A DNA stretch of 64,000 nucleotides from Dasypus novemcinctus (Eukaryota > Chordata > Mammalia > Cingulata > Dasypodidae): positions 32,904,770 to 32,968,769 of the forward strand of contig NC_080682.1 in NCBI RefSeq assembly GCF_030445035.2, in the 5' to 3' direction. The stretch's first letter is position 1. Every line of letters begins with the position of its first letter. Made by a program: the position numbers and the translations under genes. The notes below the pieces were generated by a model. The model saw only the letters and a list, made by a program, of their open reading frames with translations, was not told the origin of the DNA and searched no databases. Positions 34,904 through 48,160 of this stretch are shown here, in pieces.

Positions 34904-36956
34904 AAAACACATTACAAAGCTAGAGTGGTCGAAATTGCACCCTATGGGCACAAGGATAGATATAGTGATCTACGGAACAGAACAGACTTCTTATATAGAT
35001 CCTCACATATATGGTCAAATGATATTAAGTGTGCCACCAACCACACTCAACTGGGAGATAATGGCCTCCTCAACAAACGGTGCTTGGAGAACTGGATATC
35101 CATATTTGAAAGAATGGGAGAGGATCACCATCTTATGCCCTATACAAAAATAACTCAAGATGGATCAAAGATCTAAAGATAAGAGCCAAGATCGTAAAGA
35201 TCCTAGAAGATAATGTAGGGAAGAATCTATAAGATATTCTAGTAGGGAATACTTTAATAAACTTTACACCCAAAACATGAGCAACAACAACAACAAAAAT
35301 AGATAAATAGGGTCTCCTCAAAATTAAAAACCTTTGCACTTCAATGGAGTTTATAAATAAAATGAAAAGACAATCTACTCTGTGGAAGAATATGCTTGGT
35401 AACCAACTATCCCATAGGCACCTAATATATAGCATATATAAAGAAACCCTACATCTCTAAAATAATAAGACCAACAACCAATTTGAAAAATGGGCAAGTG
35501 ATTTGAACAAACAGTTCTCCATGGAAGAAATACAAATAGCTAAAAAGCACAAGAAAAGATACTCAACATCACTAGCTATTAGGGAAATGCAAATCAAATC
35601 TACAAAAAGATATCATAGTACATCCATTAGATTAGTGGCTATTAAAAAAGGGGGGGGCTACAAATATTGGAGAGGATATGGAGGAAAGGGAAAACATCCT
35701 CTGCTGGTGAGAATGTATAGTAGTGAAACCATTGGAGGACAGTTTAGTGGACCCACAGAAAGCTAACTGTAGAACTGATCCAGGAACCTCAGCTGGGTAT
35801 ATATTCAGATGAAAGCAGGGACATGAACAGATTTATGCACACAAATTTTCATAGCAGCATTATTCACCGTTGCCAAAAGTTGGAAGGAACACAATGATCA
35901 TCAAGAGATGAATGGACAAATAAATTGTATATACATACAAAGGAATATTACTCAGCTGTAATAAGGAATGCAATATTAACACACAGTATAACATGGGAAT
36001 CTTGAAGACTTTATGTTGAGTGAAGTAATTCGGGTACTGAACAAAAAAAGTACTAAATGACCTCACTGATATGAATTAATCAAATTTAGCAGACTCACAG
36101 AGCTAGAGTCTGGAGGATAGGTTTACAGAAAGCTGAAAGGAAGTAGAGGTTTGTTAGCCTATATCCATATGGGAAAAATCTATGATAAGGTAGAAGGGAG
36201 TAGTTGTGCAGTGGATGGGTATGATTTGAGTACAGTGAGCTATTGTGTTCAGCAGTGCTGGCTTATGAGGGGAGTAGGGTGGAGATTGAGTTAGGCTATC
36301 CAAGTACCTTGGAGGAATGTTGTGGGAACAGTGGGTGAACAGTAGGGATTTGCAGGTTTGTTTTTAAAACTGCAAGTTGGAAATATTCTTCAGGCAAATA
36401 TGGCGGGGGAAGATTACTGGTGTAGCCCATTGGACATGTGGTGGGGATGCATCTAGGAGAGGGTGCTCTGGGCAGGTTACTACGGAATATGTAAGTTTTC
36501 ATCTTGTCATAGTGTGTTACATCAGTGTGTGGAGACCAGACAACAAACTAACAAAAAATATTAAACTACCATCTTGGGGATTCATGCTATATTTTCAATT
36601 AGAAGATCAAGAATCCCGTGAGAACATAGGCAGTGCCTAATAAAAGAAAACAGGCCAATGTTATTGCAAATAGCTATGAATCTTATTCTTCAAAAATTGA
36701 AACTTAGTGACTACCATAGGTCCTGGTGGGGGGAGGGAAGAATAGAATAGATGTAACATAGGGCATTTTTAGAGCATTAGAATTATTTTTGCATGATCTC
36801 ACAATCATGGATACAGGCCATTTAAAATTTTATCAAAATTTATAAAAGTATATAGTCAAAAATGTAAACCATTGACCATGATCAGTAGCAATGCTTCAGT
36901 ATTTGTATATCAATTATAACAAATATACCATCCATGTGTAAAATGTTATTAATAGG

Positions 36957-37586
36957 TATATTAGTCAGCCAAAGGGGTACTTAAGCAAAATACCAAAAAT
37001 CAGTTGGTTTTTATAAAGGGTATTTATTTGTGGTAGAAGATTACAGTTACTAGGCCATAAAGCATAAGTTACTTCCCTTAACAAAGAATTCTGCCACATG
37101 TTGGAGCGAGATGGCTGCCGACATCTGCTCCAGATGGGAGCCTTCCTGGATTCCACTCTTCCCAGGGTTCATTTCTCTCAGGGCTCAGTGCCTGTGTTTT
37201 TTCCATGAGGTCAGCTATAGATGATGAGGCTCTTTAGACTTTGCCTCTCTCCACAAGGCCAGTGGTAGACTATTAGACCAACAGTTTGTTTCTCTCCCCA
37301 GGGCCTTCTCCCTTTCCTCACCACCAAGCTCCTCTGTGTGCTTACTTCCCAGAGCTCCAGCTCAAGACTCTAACATCAAAACTTCAACTCCAAATCTCTA
37401 AGTAACTCTGCCATGTAGTTTTATCTATGAGCCCCAGCTCACCAAGGTGGGGTGGGATACAACATCCTATTGATGTGGCCCAATCAAAGCCCTAATTATA
37501 ATTTAACCATGCTCAGGTACAGACTAGTTTGCAAACATAATCTGATATCTATTTTTGGAATTCATAAGCCATAATAAGCTGATACA
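36957..37586 (-). mobile_element. MaLR/ERVL-type solo LTR, nested in L1
   Basis: Homologous to 1849-2592. Exact 5-bp target-site duplication ATAGG at 36952-36956 and 37587-37591, as expected for ERVL/MaLR. L1 3' UTR sequence runs up to one side and resumes on the other. Confidence 0.88.
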
Positions 37587-37784
37587 ATAGGTGAAAAGGG
37601 GAAATGGGGGAGGGTATTGGGTATATAGGAATGATTTTTTGTAATCTAGAGCTTTTTTGAAGATAAAATGAAAAAAAAGAGAGACTGGGGACTATATGGA
37701 AGAAAATCTCATGGTACATATAAGAAAACAGAACTTAGTGAAATGAAAGACATCTAAAAATATTTTTTCTATTATTTAAAATTA

Positions 37785-38193
37785 TTTTATTTTATTTTTA
37801 AAAATTCATATTTTATGTTTTTTTAACCCCCCACCCCCATGACTTGCTTGCTGTCTGCTCTCTGTGTCCATTTGTTGTGCATTCTTCTGTGTGTCTGTAT
37901 TTTTATTTTTATTTATCCCCCTCCCCCCTTTCAGCTTGCTTATTGTCTGCTCTCTGTGTCCATTCACTGCATGCTCTTCTGTGTTTTTACTTGTCTCCCT
38001 TTTTGTTGTATCACCTTGCTGAGTTGGCTCTCATCAGTGCTTGCAGGCCAGCAACACTCCACAGTGCTTGTGGGTTGATGGCTCTCTGTGGCATGCGGTT
38101 GAGCCTACCTTCACAAGGAGGCCCTGGGACATGAACCCAGGGTCTCCCATATGGTAGATGGAAGCCCAACTGTTTGAGTCACAACTGCTTCCC
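37785..38193 (-). mobile_element. DAS SINE with duplicated tail, antisense
   Basis: The head is at 38193 (minus strand GGGAAGCAGTTGTGACTC). The 3' portion is present twice in direct order: 37838-37895 and 37930-37990 both carry 'tgtctgctctctgtgtcc'. A T-rich and C-rich spacer separates them, as if one SINE tail were joined to another. Frames of 79 and 96 codons here are repeat-borne. Confidence 0.88.
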
Positions 38194-38229
38194 TTTATAT
38201 GATATTTTTAAAACTACCATTATTTCATT

Positions 38230-39876
38230 TTATTATTATTTTTATTTGGTTAATTTCTTGGCTTCATCTTTGGAGAGGTTTTGGATAACAAAAGGTCACA
38301 ACTGTGGCAGGGTAGGAACATTGGTGTAGGATGCTGGTGATTGGGGGATGCAAGGGAGGGGTTTCATCTGGGGCATGTCTTAAAGCATATGCATATGTTC
38401 AAGTTTTCTTGGGGCATTCTCATGGTGGGTGGAGATCCACACATAACACAAAGAATATCAAATTCCCATTCTGGGGAGTTGTGTTACATTCTCTAATGGG
38501 ACTGCAAGAATCCCCCGAGTACAACAGTAGTGCCTAGTGAGGGAGGATGAACCTTTGCACAAGGACCTTGATATTGATAATTGCACTTATGAACCTTTTC
38601 TTTAGTATTTGAACTTAGCCTAGTGTTATGTGTTAGCTAAGAGTTATCTCCTAAGGGACTCTCTTTCTTGCTCAAATGTGGAAATGTGTGACTTCTCTCT
38701 AAACCAAACTCACCAAAGAAATATACAGCCTTCCCCCCACCCCATGGGTAATGGGTCTGGGAGATGGGCCCCTGGCACTGAGGGATCATTACCAAGTGCC
38801 CACTAGCAGTGCACCTGGAAAGACCTTGACCCTAAGGGTAAATACAAATGAGTTTTTACGACTAAGACATATCAAAGTGAGTCAGGAGGTCATTCCAGAG
38901 GTTATGCTTATGCATGTCACAGCAGGATCTCATTGATTGCCACAGTAATTATAGCCTCAAATAAAAGCATTCCTGGAGGCTCTAGAGTCATCCAGACACT
39001 AAAGGTAGGGCAGACAGCTCAGGATTTGGGTACCAGAGGGCCTTACCTAGGAAATTATGGTCCCCAGTGTGACAAAGTTAGACTTAATTGTGGTTTCCCT
39101 AACATATGACTCTTCTGCCCCTTCTATTTGAACTTTTAGATAGTACTAGACTTGATAGTTATATGTTCAAGAGACTTAAATTTTTGGTCTGCCCATGTGC
39201 CAGTTGGGCTCTGAATCTCAGCAGAGTTGCAACACTTACTCTCCAGTTCATTGGACTCAACCAGCACAATTAACAAGGGATGATGATGATGAACAATGCC
39301 CATCCCAAGGAACAGAGAGAGTCACCAACTGCAAGCAAGGTAGTTCCATCCATCTGCCCCATGGGATCTAAGACCCCTTTCATTTAGAGGCAGAGTGGAC
39401 ATCTCCATCCCAAAATGCTTAGGACTAGGAATTGAAAAATGGACTAAAGGAGACTTACTATTATCATACTATAGACTTATTCTAGCAATGGAAGAACTTT
39501 CATCATTGATGTGGAGGTAGTGGCCACCAGAGGTTCTGAGGGGAGAGAGGGAAAGTAGGTTTAATATTGGGGCATTTTCAGAACATTGGAATTGTCCTGA
39601 ATGCATTGCAATGACAGATACAGACCATTACATATTTTGCCATTACTTACAAAATTGTGAGCGTCAGGGTATATGTAAACTATAATGTAAACTATAATCC
39701 ATGGTTGAGGCAATACTTCAATCTGTGTTCATCAATTGAAACAAATGTAACACACTAATGAAGGATGTTGTTAATGTAGAAAACTGGGGAGGGGAGGGAG
39801 TGAAGAATGTGGGAATCCCCTGTATTTTCAATGTAACATTTATGCAATCTGAAAATTCTTCAAAATAAATGAATAA
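38230..39876 (+). mobile_element. L1 3' UTR, long copy, sense
   Basis: Collinear with the 3' UTR of the L1 at 36110-36900 (shared segments about 36390-36620 and 38290-38550). Further down it shares 'accaactgcaagcaagg' and 'gatctaagacccctttc' with the 31517-31600 copy. It ends A-rich at 39850-39876. Confidence 0.8.
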
Positions 39877-40208
39877 AGTGACCATAGTAGCTGCTGAGGG
39901 TAGGGAGAGGGAAGAAGAGATATGATGTGAGGGCATTTTCAGAACTTGGAGTTGTCCTGTGTGGTACTGCAGGGACAGTTGCTGGATATTGTATGCCCTG
40001 CCATGGCCCACTGGGTGGACTGGGTGAGAGTGTAAACTACAATGTAAACCATTATCCACGTGGTGCAGGAGTGCTCTAAAATATATTCACCAAATGCAAT
40101 GAATGTGCCATGATGATGAAAGAGGTTGTTGATGTGGGAGGAATGGGGTGAGGGGGATGGGGAGTATTTGGGGACCTCATATTTTTTTAATGTAATACTA
40201 AAAAAATA
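39877..40208 (+). mobile_element. L1 3' end, second copy in tandem
   Basis: A shorter copy of the same terminal region (gggcattttcagaacttggagttgtcctg) begins where the previous copy's A-rich tail ends, so it probably inserted into that tail. Confidence 0.8.
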
Positions 40209-40769
40209 AAGACCAAAAATAAGTAATTAGGAGTTACACAGTTAATAAGAGGTGTTGTTTTCTCTAAAGACCAGGTATTGAAACACTAAACCACCTCTTT
40301 CTTATGTTATATTAGTTTAGTAGTTGCTAGTGGTTGCCTTTGCTTACTTTTTGGTTATAACTACTTAATTCAAAATCCATATGATATTACAGAGGAATTC
40401 AGCTGTTGCCCACAGATGGGTACCTTATACATATGGGTCCAGAAAAATGTTTCCAAGAATCAAATCATCTGCTGGAAAATTCCTGTGATCTTATATTTGC
40501 AGTCAATCCAGATTATGAGCATAAAAACATTCCAATTTATCCCCATCCAAGATCAGGAGAGTTACCTGGAACTTCCACTGTCACAATGAATGAAGGTGCA
40601 CACCGCGAATCAAGAAAATTATATCTGCTCCTTCTCCCCAGGGTTCTTGATTCTTTCAGCATCTCAGAGATTCATCTCATTGAAAGACTCTGCAAAAGCA
40701 ATTAACAATGTGTTGACTGTTTTAGTAGAGTGTTTCTCAAAGCAAAAGAAGAGAAAAAGTTTTTAAAAG

Positions 40770-40985
40770 GTGATGATAATAACTATATATTTAGAACATA
40801 CTCTTTGGAACATAGCTTCCTAGAAATTTTGTTTGTCAAATGACTCTAAGATGTAGGTCTTGTAATTTCCATTATGTACAAGAAAATATATTCAATTGAC
40901 TTAATTATTTTGCCCAAGGTAATCTAAAAATTTTATGCTGGTTAGGACTTGAATCCAATATACTCAATTTATAAAATTCATAGTA
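40770..40985 (-). repeat. MIR-like fragment
   Basis: 'cccaaggtaatc' and 'ggacttgaatcca' near 40910-40960 fit a reverse MIR. Diverged. Confidence 0.45.
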
Positions 40986-41194
40986 TTTCCCCTATACCAC
41001 ACACATTTTAGAAAATGCATAAGCCAGCTATGATTATATTGCTTTACATATGGTTGTCACTTATCCTCAGTGTCTGTACAGATAGATTTCACAAAAGCAT
41101 ATGCATCATCAAATAAGTACCCAATTCTGGAGTATAAAAAAAGTATTCATATTAATTAATGTTTCCCAAAGCTCGTCAAGTTTCTCCATTACTT

Positions 41195-41400
41195 ATCACA
41201 ATGATACTTATTGAATACTTAGCATAGGTTCAAAACTCTTCTCACTGCTTTACAATTTTCACCTCATTTTATCAATCATGATAATCTTGTGAAGTAAAGG
41301 TATTTATCATTCCCATTTACAGATGAGTTACCAGAGGCATAGAAATGTTTTTACGTACATTAGACAAGTTGCAAATGTGAAGGTTTTTGAAGACAAGGCT
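41195..41400 (-). repeat. MIR SINE
   Basis: Clear MIR order in reverse: 'ttgaatacttagcataggt', 'ctcactgctttac', 'ttcccatttacagatgag', 'gaggcatagaaatg'. Confidence 0.8.
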
Positions 41401-42349
41401 CAAAACCAGTTCTTCTAATGCTCTTCACCTGTCTCCAAATTTATCCAGCATTAACTGCCTCTAGATGCTTGGCCAAGCACTTAGGACAAGCAGTAGAACT
41501 AAGGTCAAGTCCCTGCCTGCAAAAAGGGAACATTTCATAGAATGAAAACCATTTTTTCTTAACAAGTAAATGTAATAGTTTATCAGCAAATTATCATATG
41601 TGATCATGAGGAACAGCACAGAGAAGAGACTGTACTAGGGGGAGAGAAGAAGTCTTGTGTATGTCATGAAAGGTTTGGAATGGGAGGGGGAAACATGCTT
41701 CTGCCCTTAAAAGAATGAGTGGACTCTGGCCATCTGGTAGGAAGGCTTTTTCTGAGAAAGGAGACTGCAATGATCAAGGATGAAGCAAGGAATGGAATGG
41801 AGGGTGGGGGAACTGGTGGGAGTTTCATAGGTCTGTCTGTCCTGTTGAGTATTTGGGAACAATAGAGATGAAGTTAGATGAGATCACAGATATTTTTATA
41901 TCACTCTCAGAACATTCCTGGAGATAATGGTTTAATGCAGGTCGATATTAACACTTTTGAAATTTCAGGTTTTATGACAGAAATTTCAATAGTCTTAGGG
42001 GGAAGATTCCAGCACTGCCCAAATCAGTACATTGACAACCAGCCTCAATAGTGAGTGCATAAACTATCTCCTCCACCTCTGTGCCAGGATCAGAAAAGTT
42101 CCCTCTTCTCTTCACATTTCCACAATGAAACCCTAGATGGCAGATGCTGGCATGTTATTTTCATCAGTGGGCTCATCCTGTATGTCATATTACTGAAGCA
42201 CCTGGGGGCATCATGGCCTAGACCATAACTGAGAAACTCAATTATGCCACAAATGTATGAAATGGATCAGGTTAGTCTTAGGTGCTAATCGCAGAATTAG
42301 TAATAATGAAGTGGAGATTGTGAAGGAGGAAGAAGGAGAAAAAAGATGT

Positions 42350-42500
42350 GTCCTAGTCCAGGAATGTTATTTTACATGCATTATTTTACATGTGTTATTT
42401 CCTCTCAATAACAATTATGGGGTAGATTTCATTATTCCCATTTCACAATTATGGAAAGGGGTGCAGTTGGGAAAAATAATTAAAAACAAAATCTTTTCCC
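42350..42500 (-). repeat. MIR-like fragment
   Basis: 'cattattttacatgtgttat', then 'attcccatttcacaattatgga' resembles the reverse of MIR. Confidence 0.5.
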
Positions 42501-43125
42501 AGTCCAGAAAACCTCTCCAAAAAATTAGCAATAGAGAAATAATCTTGTTGAATAATCACTGAACCAGAATGTGATGCATTTTAGATAATATGCAATGAGA
42601 TTGCAAAGACAAAAGTAGCTCAGCCTTTCTATGAGGTCAAGGGGTACAACCGATAACATACACACTCTCAAGATAGCATGGGGTTAGGTTTAGACTTTGG
42701 AGCCAAGAACCCCCTGATAGTCATGCTACTTTCCTCCCAGGAAACTGGGAGATCGGGGTGATATCTTCTTTGATTACAGTTCAGAATCACAAAGAGAGAA
42801 TTTATAACTACAGATTTCTAAAGTAAATATTAAAAGATTGGAGGAAGGAGAAAGTATCTTCCATGATCTTTAAGAATGAAGCACTTTATTATTGTTTTTA
42901 ATTTGCACTTGCCCTTGTTGTGCTCAAAAAGAAAGAGGTGGGTGGATAGAAAGGAGCAAGGAGAGGATTTGCACTTAGGGTGATTTGAAGCTTGGGCTAA
43001 TGCAAATATTTGGTCTCAAAGTTGTTTGGGTCTATTCAGATCTGCTACTCTCCTTTTATAGAATTGAACATGTAGACAATTTAGAAATCCTCCCCCTCAA
43101 GTAATAAAATCAAAACAAAACAACC

Positions 43126-43139
43126 CCCCCCCCCCACAT
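43126..43139. repeat. Poly(C) run
   Basis: A run of about 13-14 C just before 'acatgaatc'. Simple sequence. Confidence 0.85.
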
Positions 43140-44039
43140 GAATCAAGGTCAGAAGTCAGATCCTGACAGTCTCCACTTATCAGCCCTTCCCCAAATAACA
43201 ACAATGGGATCACGTCAGCTGACCTCCTGGAAATAATTTTCAAGTTCCTCAATTATTTCTTCAGGAAACATAGTTGAGCTTTTACTATGTACGAGTTACT
43301 TCCTCTAGTGCTTGATGGAAGTTACTTTTCACAACCCTCTGAGATATCAGTAGCATTACAAGGTTTTTTGTTAAAAAACAGCTGCATTTAATGTTATTAT
43401 TAAAAAAATAAAAAGCTCATAGAGGACAAATATTGAGAGAATAATTTTACTGTATGACCATTTAAACCAGTGTTTTAGAAAAAGCATTAAAAATTCAGCA
43501 CTAAAGGAGCGGGTCTTATTTCATTTCTCATTACTCTCCCAAGAGGTCATTCTGTTTTATAGGAAAATGGATAGGATTTTCTGGAGAAACAAAATGACCG
43601 CAGGGGACACAAAGCAAATCCGACGGAAAAGGCACCCTGTGCCTCTGACCCTGTCCTGTGCTTTTTCTACTACAGGATACTCCACCTAAGATGTCTCCTG
43701 CTGCGGCATAATTCCTCCGTTTTAGATTTTGCTGATAGTTACATCTTAAAGAGAAGGGAAAAATTACCTCTGACCTCCTGACCTTCCAACCTAATCTTTC
43801 GGAAAAATGTTTGGCAATCTACTGAGAGGGGAGCATAGGCAGAAATGAGACAGCTTTGCAACAAAATGAACATTTATATCTCAGGGAATCTCTTGGCTGG
43901 AAATGTCTGATTTCTTCACATAAACTTCACACAAGCATATGTGCCCACATACTTGACTGGGATACAGCAACTGTGCTGATTTCTTCCATCATCATCATGT
44001 GTAGCCCCAAGGATCTTCATATTCAAAATCCTTGTGCTT

Positions 44040-44345
44040 GCTATTCATTCTGTCCTTCACTGTATATCCATTCAACTTTTTGAATGAAGTGTCCCTTTCT
44101 CAGTTTGGTCTTCTTTAACCACACTCTTCAAAAATTTCCTTCCCTCTCCCCAAGCATTCCCTATCCTCCTTCCTTGCTTTATTCTTCTACAAAGCATTTA
44201 CCTTCTCTGTTTCCACCTGCCAGGAGGGGAGCTCAAAAGGCCAGATTTTTTTTTTGCCTTGCTCACTGTTGGATACCAATGGTTAAAATAGCATCTAGCT
44301 CAGAATAAGCATAGATGATATTTGCTGAATCTATGAATGGACTGC
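44040..44345 (+). mobile_element. L2-like 3' end
   Basis: 'ctcactgttggatacc', 'atctagctcagaataagc' and 'gatatttgctgaatctatgaatg' match the order of the L2 3' terminus. Diverged. Confidence 0.55.
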
Positions 44346-44634
44346 CCTAATTCTAGAGAAGCATCTCAGTGAAATCCAAATTCAGATATGCTGTAAGGAT
44401 GACATTTAACTCATAAAGGACCTGCTTATTATCCCACCTGACTTGTTAGAACTAGAAATAACTAATCACTTAATGCTCTTCACAGGCAAGTTCAAGAAAA
44501 AAAATAAGAGAAACTAGTTATATAATACATTCTTACTACTGAAATATTTGAACCTCAGATTGTCTTGGAATAGAAACCATTTCTTGGAAATCTGAGGTGT
44601 GCATGATTTGAGGGGTCACACCAGAAATAGCTGT

Positions 44635-44790
44635 GCTGTAGTGGAGACAGCATGTATCAGGCAGAAGAAATAGATTCAAATCTGTCTCTCCACTCACCAT
44701 CTGTGTGAACTTTTAGAATTGATTTAATCTCATTAAGCCTCAGTGGTCTCCATGTAAAAAAATATATAAAATAGCCAAAAAAAAAAAAAA
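44635..44790 (+). repeat. MIR SINE
   Basis: 'agattcaaatctgtctctcc', 'ccatctgtgtgaac', 'aatctcattaagcctcagt' fits the MIR sense strand. Confidence 0.7.
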
Positions 44791-46667
44791 AAGTAAACTG
44801 AAAGAACTTTAAAATTTTTCATGATTTATTTTGAACATGATTAAATAAATTTCTCTTTCTATAGTCTGCCATCCTCATGGGTAGTTGAGACATCCACAAA
44901 AATTTATTCCTTTGTAAATATTTATCAATGACTAATCTTTTAATTTCTGTGCCAATTACACCATTTTTCAGTTCTTTCTCACCTCTAAAAATAGGGAATC
45001 CTGACTCTCTACACTCTCAATAGTTTCAGAAAACAGTTAGAATGAAGGTGAGGTATGAAAATGAGGTTTTGTACCTCCTTTCATATAAATATATATAAAT
45101 GACTGTAGAATTATTAATACTATGGAAATAAAAAATATTTATGCCACCAGTAACACCTGAATAACACATTTACCTAGAATTTGCAGCAAAAGCATCATTC
45201 TAACATGTCTACATTAAAATCAGCTAGTATCAGAAACTTTTATACCAGGTATTAAATCCCAAGTATACTGGATTCATGGAATTCCTCATGGTTTTATAGC
45301 TTCAGGGAACAGTTAACAAGGCAATTAAACAAGACTATTCATTGAGAAAGTCAAGTCAATCTTATTTAATAAGATTCAAAAAGTTTTGTTTAGAGACTGA
45401 TTCTCTATTGAAAAATGCACAGTCATAATTGTTTTTCACATTATATATTGAGTTTTAGTGAATCCAAATGAAAATATAAAATATCCATGTATACTGCACA
45501 TATATATCCATATATATATATATACATTTGACACTGGCTGATATTTTCCATTTTCCACCACAGATCTGTTTCCAATCCTTTCCCATCTGTTTTTCTGATT
45601 CAGGAGACCAACTTGTATGGACTGTTATCAATTATTTTTGACACATACAGGCAGGAATTGAAAGGAAAGAAAAGCCTGAGGTCAGAGTACTTAATCCAAG
45701 GCTCTTTCCCTGCAATGTCATTGAAAGCCACATTCACCCCTTGACCAAAGCCACAATATTGCTGAGGGCAGTAGGACCAATACTGTGCCCTCAGCACAAA
45801 ATTTCTCTTTTCTGTTTTGATTCTGGTAATTGCTCTTTCCCCTTGTCCCTCCAGGTTTAGATGTGGTGTCTCTGTAGTAAGGACAATTACATCTTTTTTA
45901 GTTTCCCATACTCTGTTCATATCTTGTAAAGGGTCCTTTTAATGGTGCTTCTTAAATTGCCCAATTTGTGTGGTGTGTGTTTACTGTCAGACCTTGACTC
46001 TTATGATATAGTGAATGGTATTAGGAATAACCCTAGAATCAATCCCTCAAAAAGAGTATCTAGGATTAATTTGCTCACATATTTAAGGAGTATTCAGATA
46101 AGTCTCTAGGTGGGGAAATAAGAAACTGTTAATCCATGGAATTATAGTGTTATCATGATAATTTATTATCAGTGATTTCATTTCATGAAGTATAGGCAGA
46201 GATATAGGATAGTGAAAAATCTGTGGATCCTGGTACAGAATTATTACTATGATAATGTTGATCATGAAAATCAGAGGTGTTTTGAATTGAAAACCACTAA
46301 TACCCTATTGTAAATTGGAAAGGGCAATTGGAAGACTTTACTTGCAACTTTGAAGGAGTTTCAAAGTGCTGGTAGTCCATTTGGAAAGATTCATTTGTGG
46401 TCCAAGTCAGGATCTGATTGTAAAAATAACAAAGTTGCTATACCCATTAAATGCTAAACATTACCAGAGATTCTGTGTCAAGCTGAGAGAATTGGTGAGA
46501 GGATGAGTTGGGACCATAAAACATGCCACAGGAATATTGGGCAGTTAATTGTAAGACTAATAATAAAAATTCCTTCTGAGAAGGGAGTCTCTAACTTCCC
46601 CTTAGATAAGGGAACCAGCTGTACTGTAGATAAAAGTTTCTGGTATTTTTGTTTTCCCCTTATGCAT

Positions 46668-46710
46668 TGAAATATATATATATTTCAATATATAAATATA
46701 TATATATATG
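46668..46710. repeat. (TA)n-rich microsatellite with inverted symmetry
   Basis: Alternating TA runs around TTTCAATATA form a self-complementary AT tract. Simple sequence. Confidence 0.8.
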
Positions 46711-47689
46711 GAAAAGTTACCTATTTTACAACAACTGTAGTTTGCCTCCAAGTTACCAGTATCTTACTTTAATCTTCTCTTTTTAATACATGTATGCTAC
46801 CTAAGTTTGTCTCTGTTCTTTTTCATAAGTTAATACAACTTTTAAGGATTCTGTTTTTATAAATACTGCCAGCATACTTAGTAGCCAGTCCCTGTTTGGC
46901 ATATATAGTAGATTTGGCTTAATATAGTTTCTTTCTTGCTTAAGCATGTAAACAAAATTGACGTAGTGCTATGAAGTCAATTAAAAGGTGCATGTTATAA
47001 ACACAGAAGAAAGAGGAACTTACCACATCTAACAAGGACCTCTGAAAATTTTCATACTGTTGAAAAGTCTCAACTGTGTGTAGATTTCAGTTCTACGACT
47101 CCTATAAGTTGATCACACTGTCTTGAAAAAAATGACTAAAACTTTTTGCATCTATATATGTAAATATAAATTTATTACTTGATGTAATTAAGCTAATTTT
47201 CCCTAACAGGAAAAGTCTATCAATGATTTCACTTAGGAAGTTGCCTGATAAACTTATGTAATTCTTCTCAACATCTAATCTGAACAATCCACAGTGCCTG
47301 AGAAATAAGAGTCAAGTATCTCATAGATGAGATGAAGAAATCTAACCAGTACTTAGAGGATATATATGTTATAACCAATGACCTGATTGACATTTGTATT
47401 TATTTCAGATTAACCTAATATTTTACATAACTAAGCAGAATGATTGATTCCCATCCACCGGTGACTATGTCTGTTTCAAAGCCTTCCCCTTGTCAATTAA
47501 TGGATCTAGAATAAAGTGGGTTTTGCTCAGGGCAAAAAACTAGAAATATTGCCATTTTATACTTTTCCTCATTCTTTACAACTAAATCAAGGGTAAATCC
47601 TCACTGTTTCACTTCGATCGATTTTTCTTTCTCTCTTCCACATTAACTATCTTCATCCTAACAACACTAACCAGTGCCACTGTCATCTC

Positions 47690-47868
47690 TTCTCATTGAA
47701 CTGTTACTCTTATCTGTCTTTTGTTTCCTGGTTCCATGTTCTTTGTGCCATCCAAAGTCATTTTAAATTATATATCAGATCATAGTACATTTCTGCTTAA
47801 AATGCCCCAATATTATAAGCAGAATAACACCCAAACTCCTTACCATCATCTAAAATCATGCTAGTCAA
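47690..47868 (+). mobile_element. L2 fragment
   Basis: 'agatcatagtacatttctgc', 'ttaaaatgcccc' and 'cccaaactccttaccatc' follow the L2 3' order. Confidence 0.65.
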
Positions 47869-47897
47869 AATGTGTTTCAAAAAACCAGCAAAACCGG

Positions 47898-48160
47898 ACA
47901 TTGTATGTCCTCCCATGGCCCACTGGATGGAATGTGGGAGAGTGTGGGCTATGGTGTGGACCACAGGCCATGGGGTGCAGCGATGCCCAGAGATGTACTC
48001 ACCAGATGCAATGGATGTGTCATGGTGATGGGGGAGAGTGTTACTGTGGGGGGAGTGGTGAGGTGGGGGCGATGGGGGTGAATGGGGACCTCATATTTTT
48101 TGAATGTAATATTTTTTAAAAAATGAATAAATTGAGTAGAATTTGGAAAAAAAAAAAAAA
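47898..48160 (+). mobile_element. L1 3' end, 5'-truncated, recent
   Basis: About 260 bp of the recurring 3' end with a pure poly(A) tail (48147-48160) and a 12-bp target-site duplication, CAGCAAAACCGG at 47886-47897 and CAGCAAAACGGG at 48161-48172 (one mismatch). Few mutations. Contains a G-rich tract at about 48029-48087. Confidence 0.92.

Larger units (their letters stand above)
32165..37680 (+). mobile_element. L1, long, sense, with three nested insertions
   Basis: Contains ORF2 from within the endonuclease domain through reverse transcriptase to the C-terminus and 3' UTR, interrupted by the DAS SINE 32687-32970, the L1 fragment 34663-34903 and the LTR 36957-37586. The reverse transcriptase phrase LRSGTRQGCP is readable near 33980-34010. 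The catalytic FADD motif reads IANG at 34123-34134, and in-frame stops follow (for example TGA at 34053), so it is dead. The 3' UTR continues after the LTR to an A-rich end near 37680. The 167-codon antisense frame at 33900-34403 is only a shadow of this ORF2. Confidence 0.9.
40209..47689. other. Intergenic, mostly unrecognised
   Basis: No OR or other gene seen. Contains old repeats listed separately (40770, 41200, 42350, 44040, 44640), a C-run at 43126-43139 and AT-rich microsatellites near 45500 and 46670-46710. The region 43500-43800 is a little richer in GC, but I cannot assign it. Short frames at 40406-40705, 42257-42562, 43856-44083 and 45600-45920 show no motif. Confidence 0.45.
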
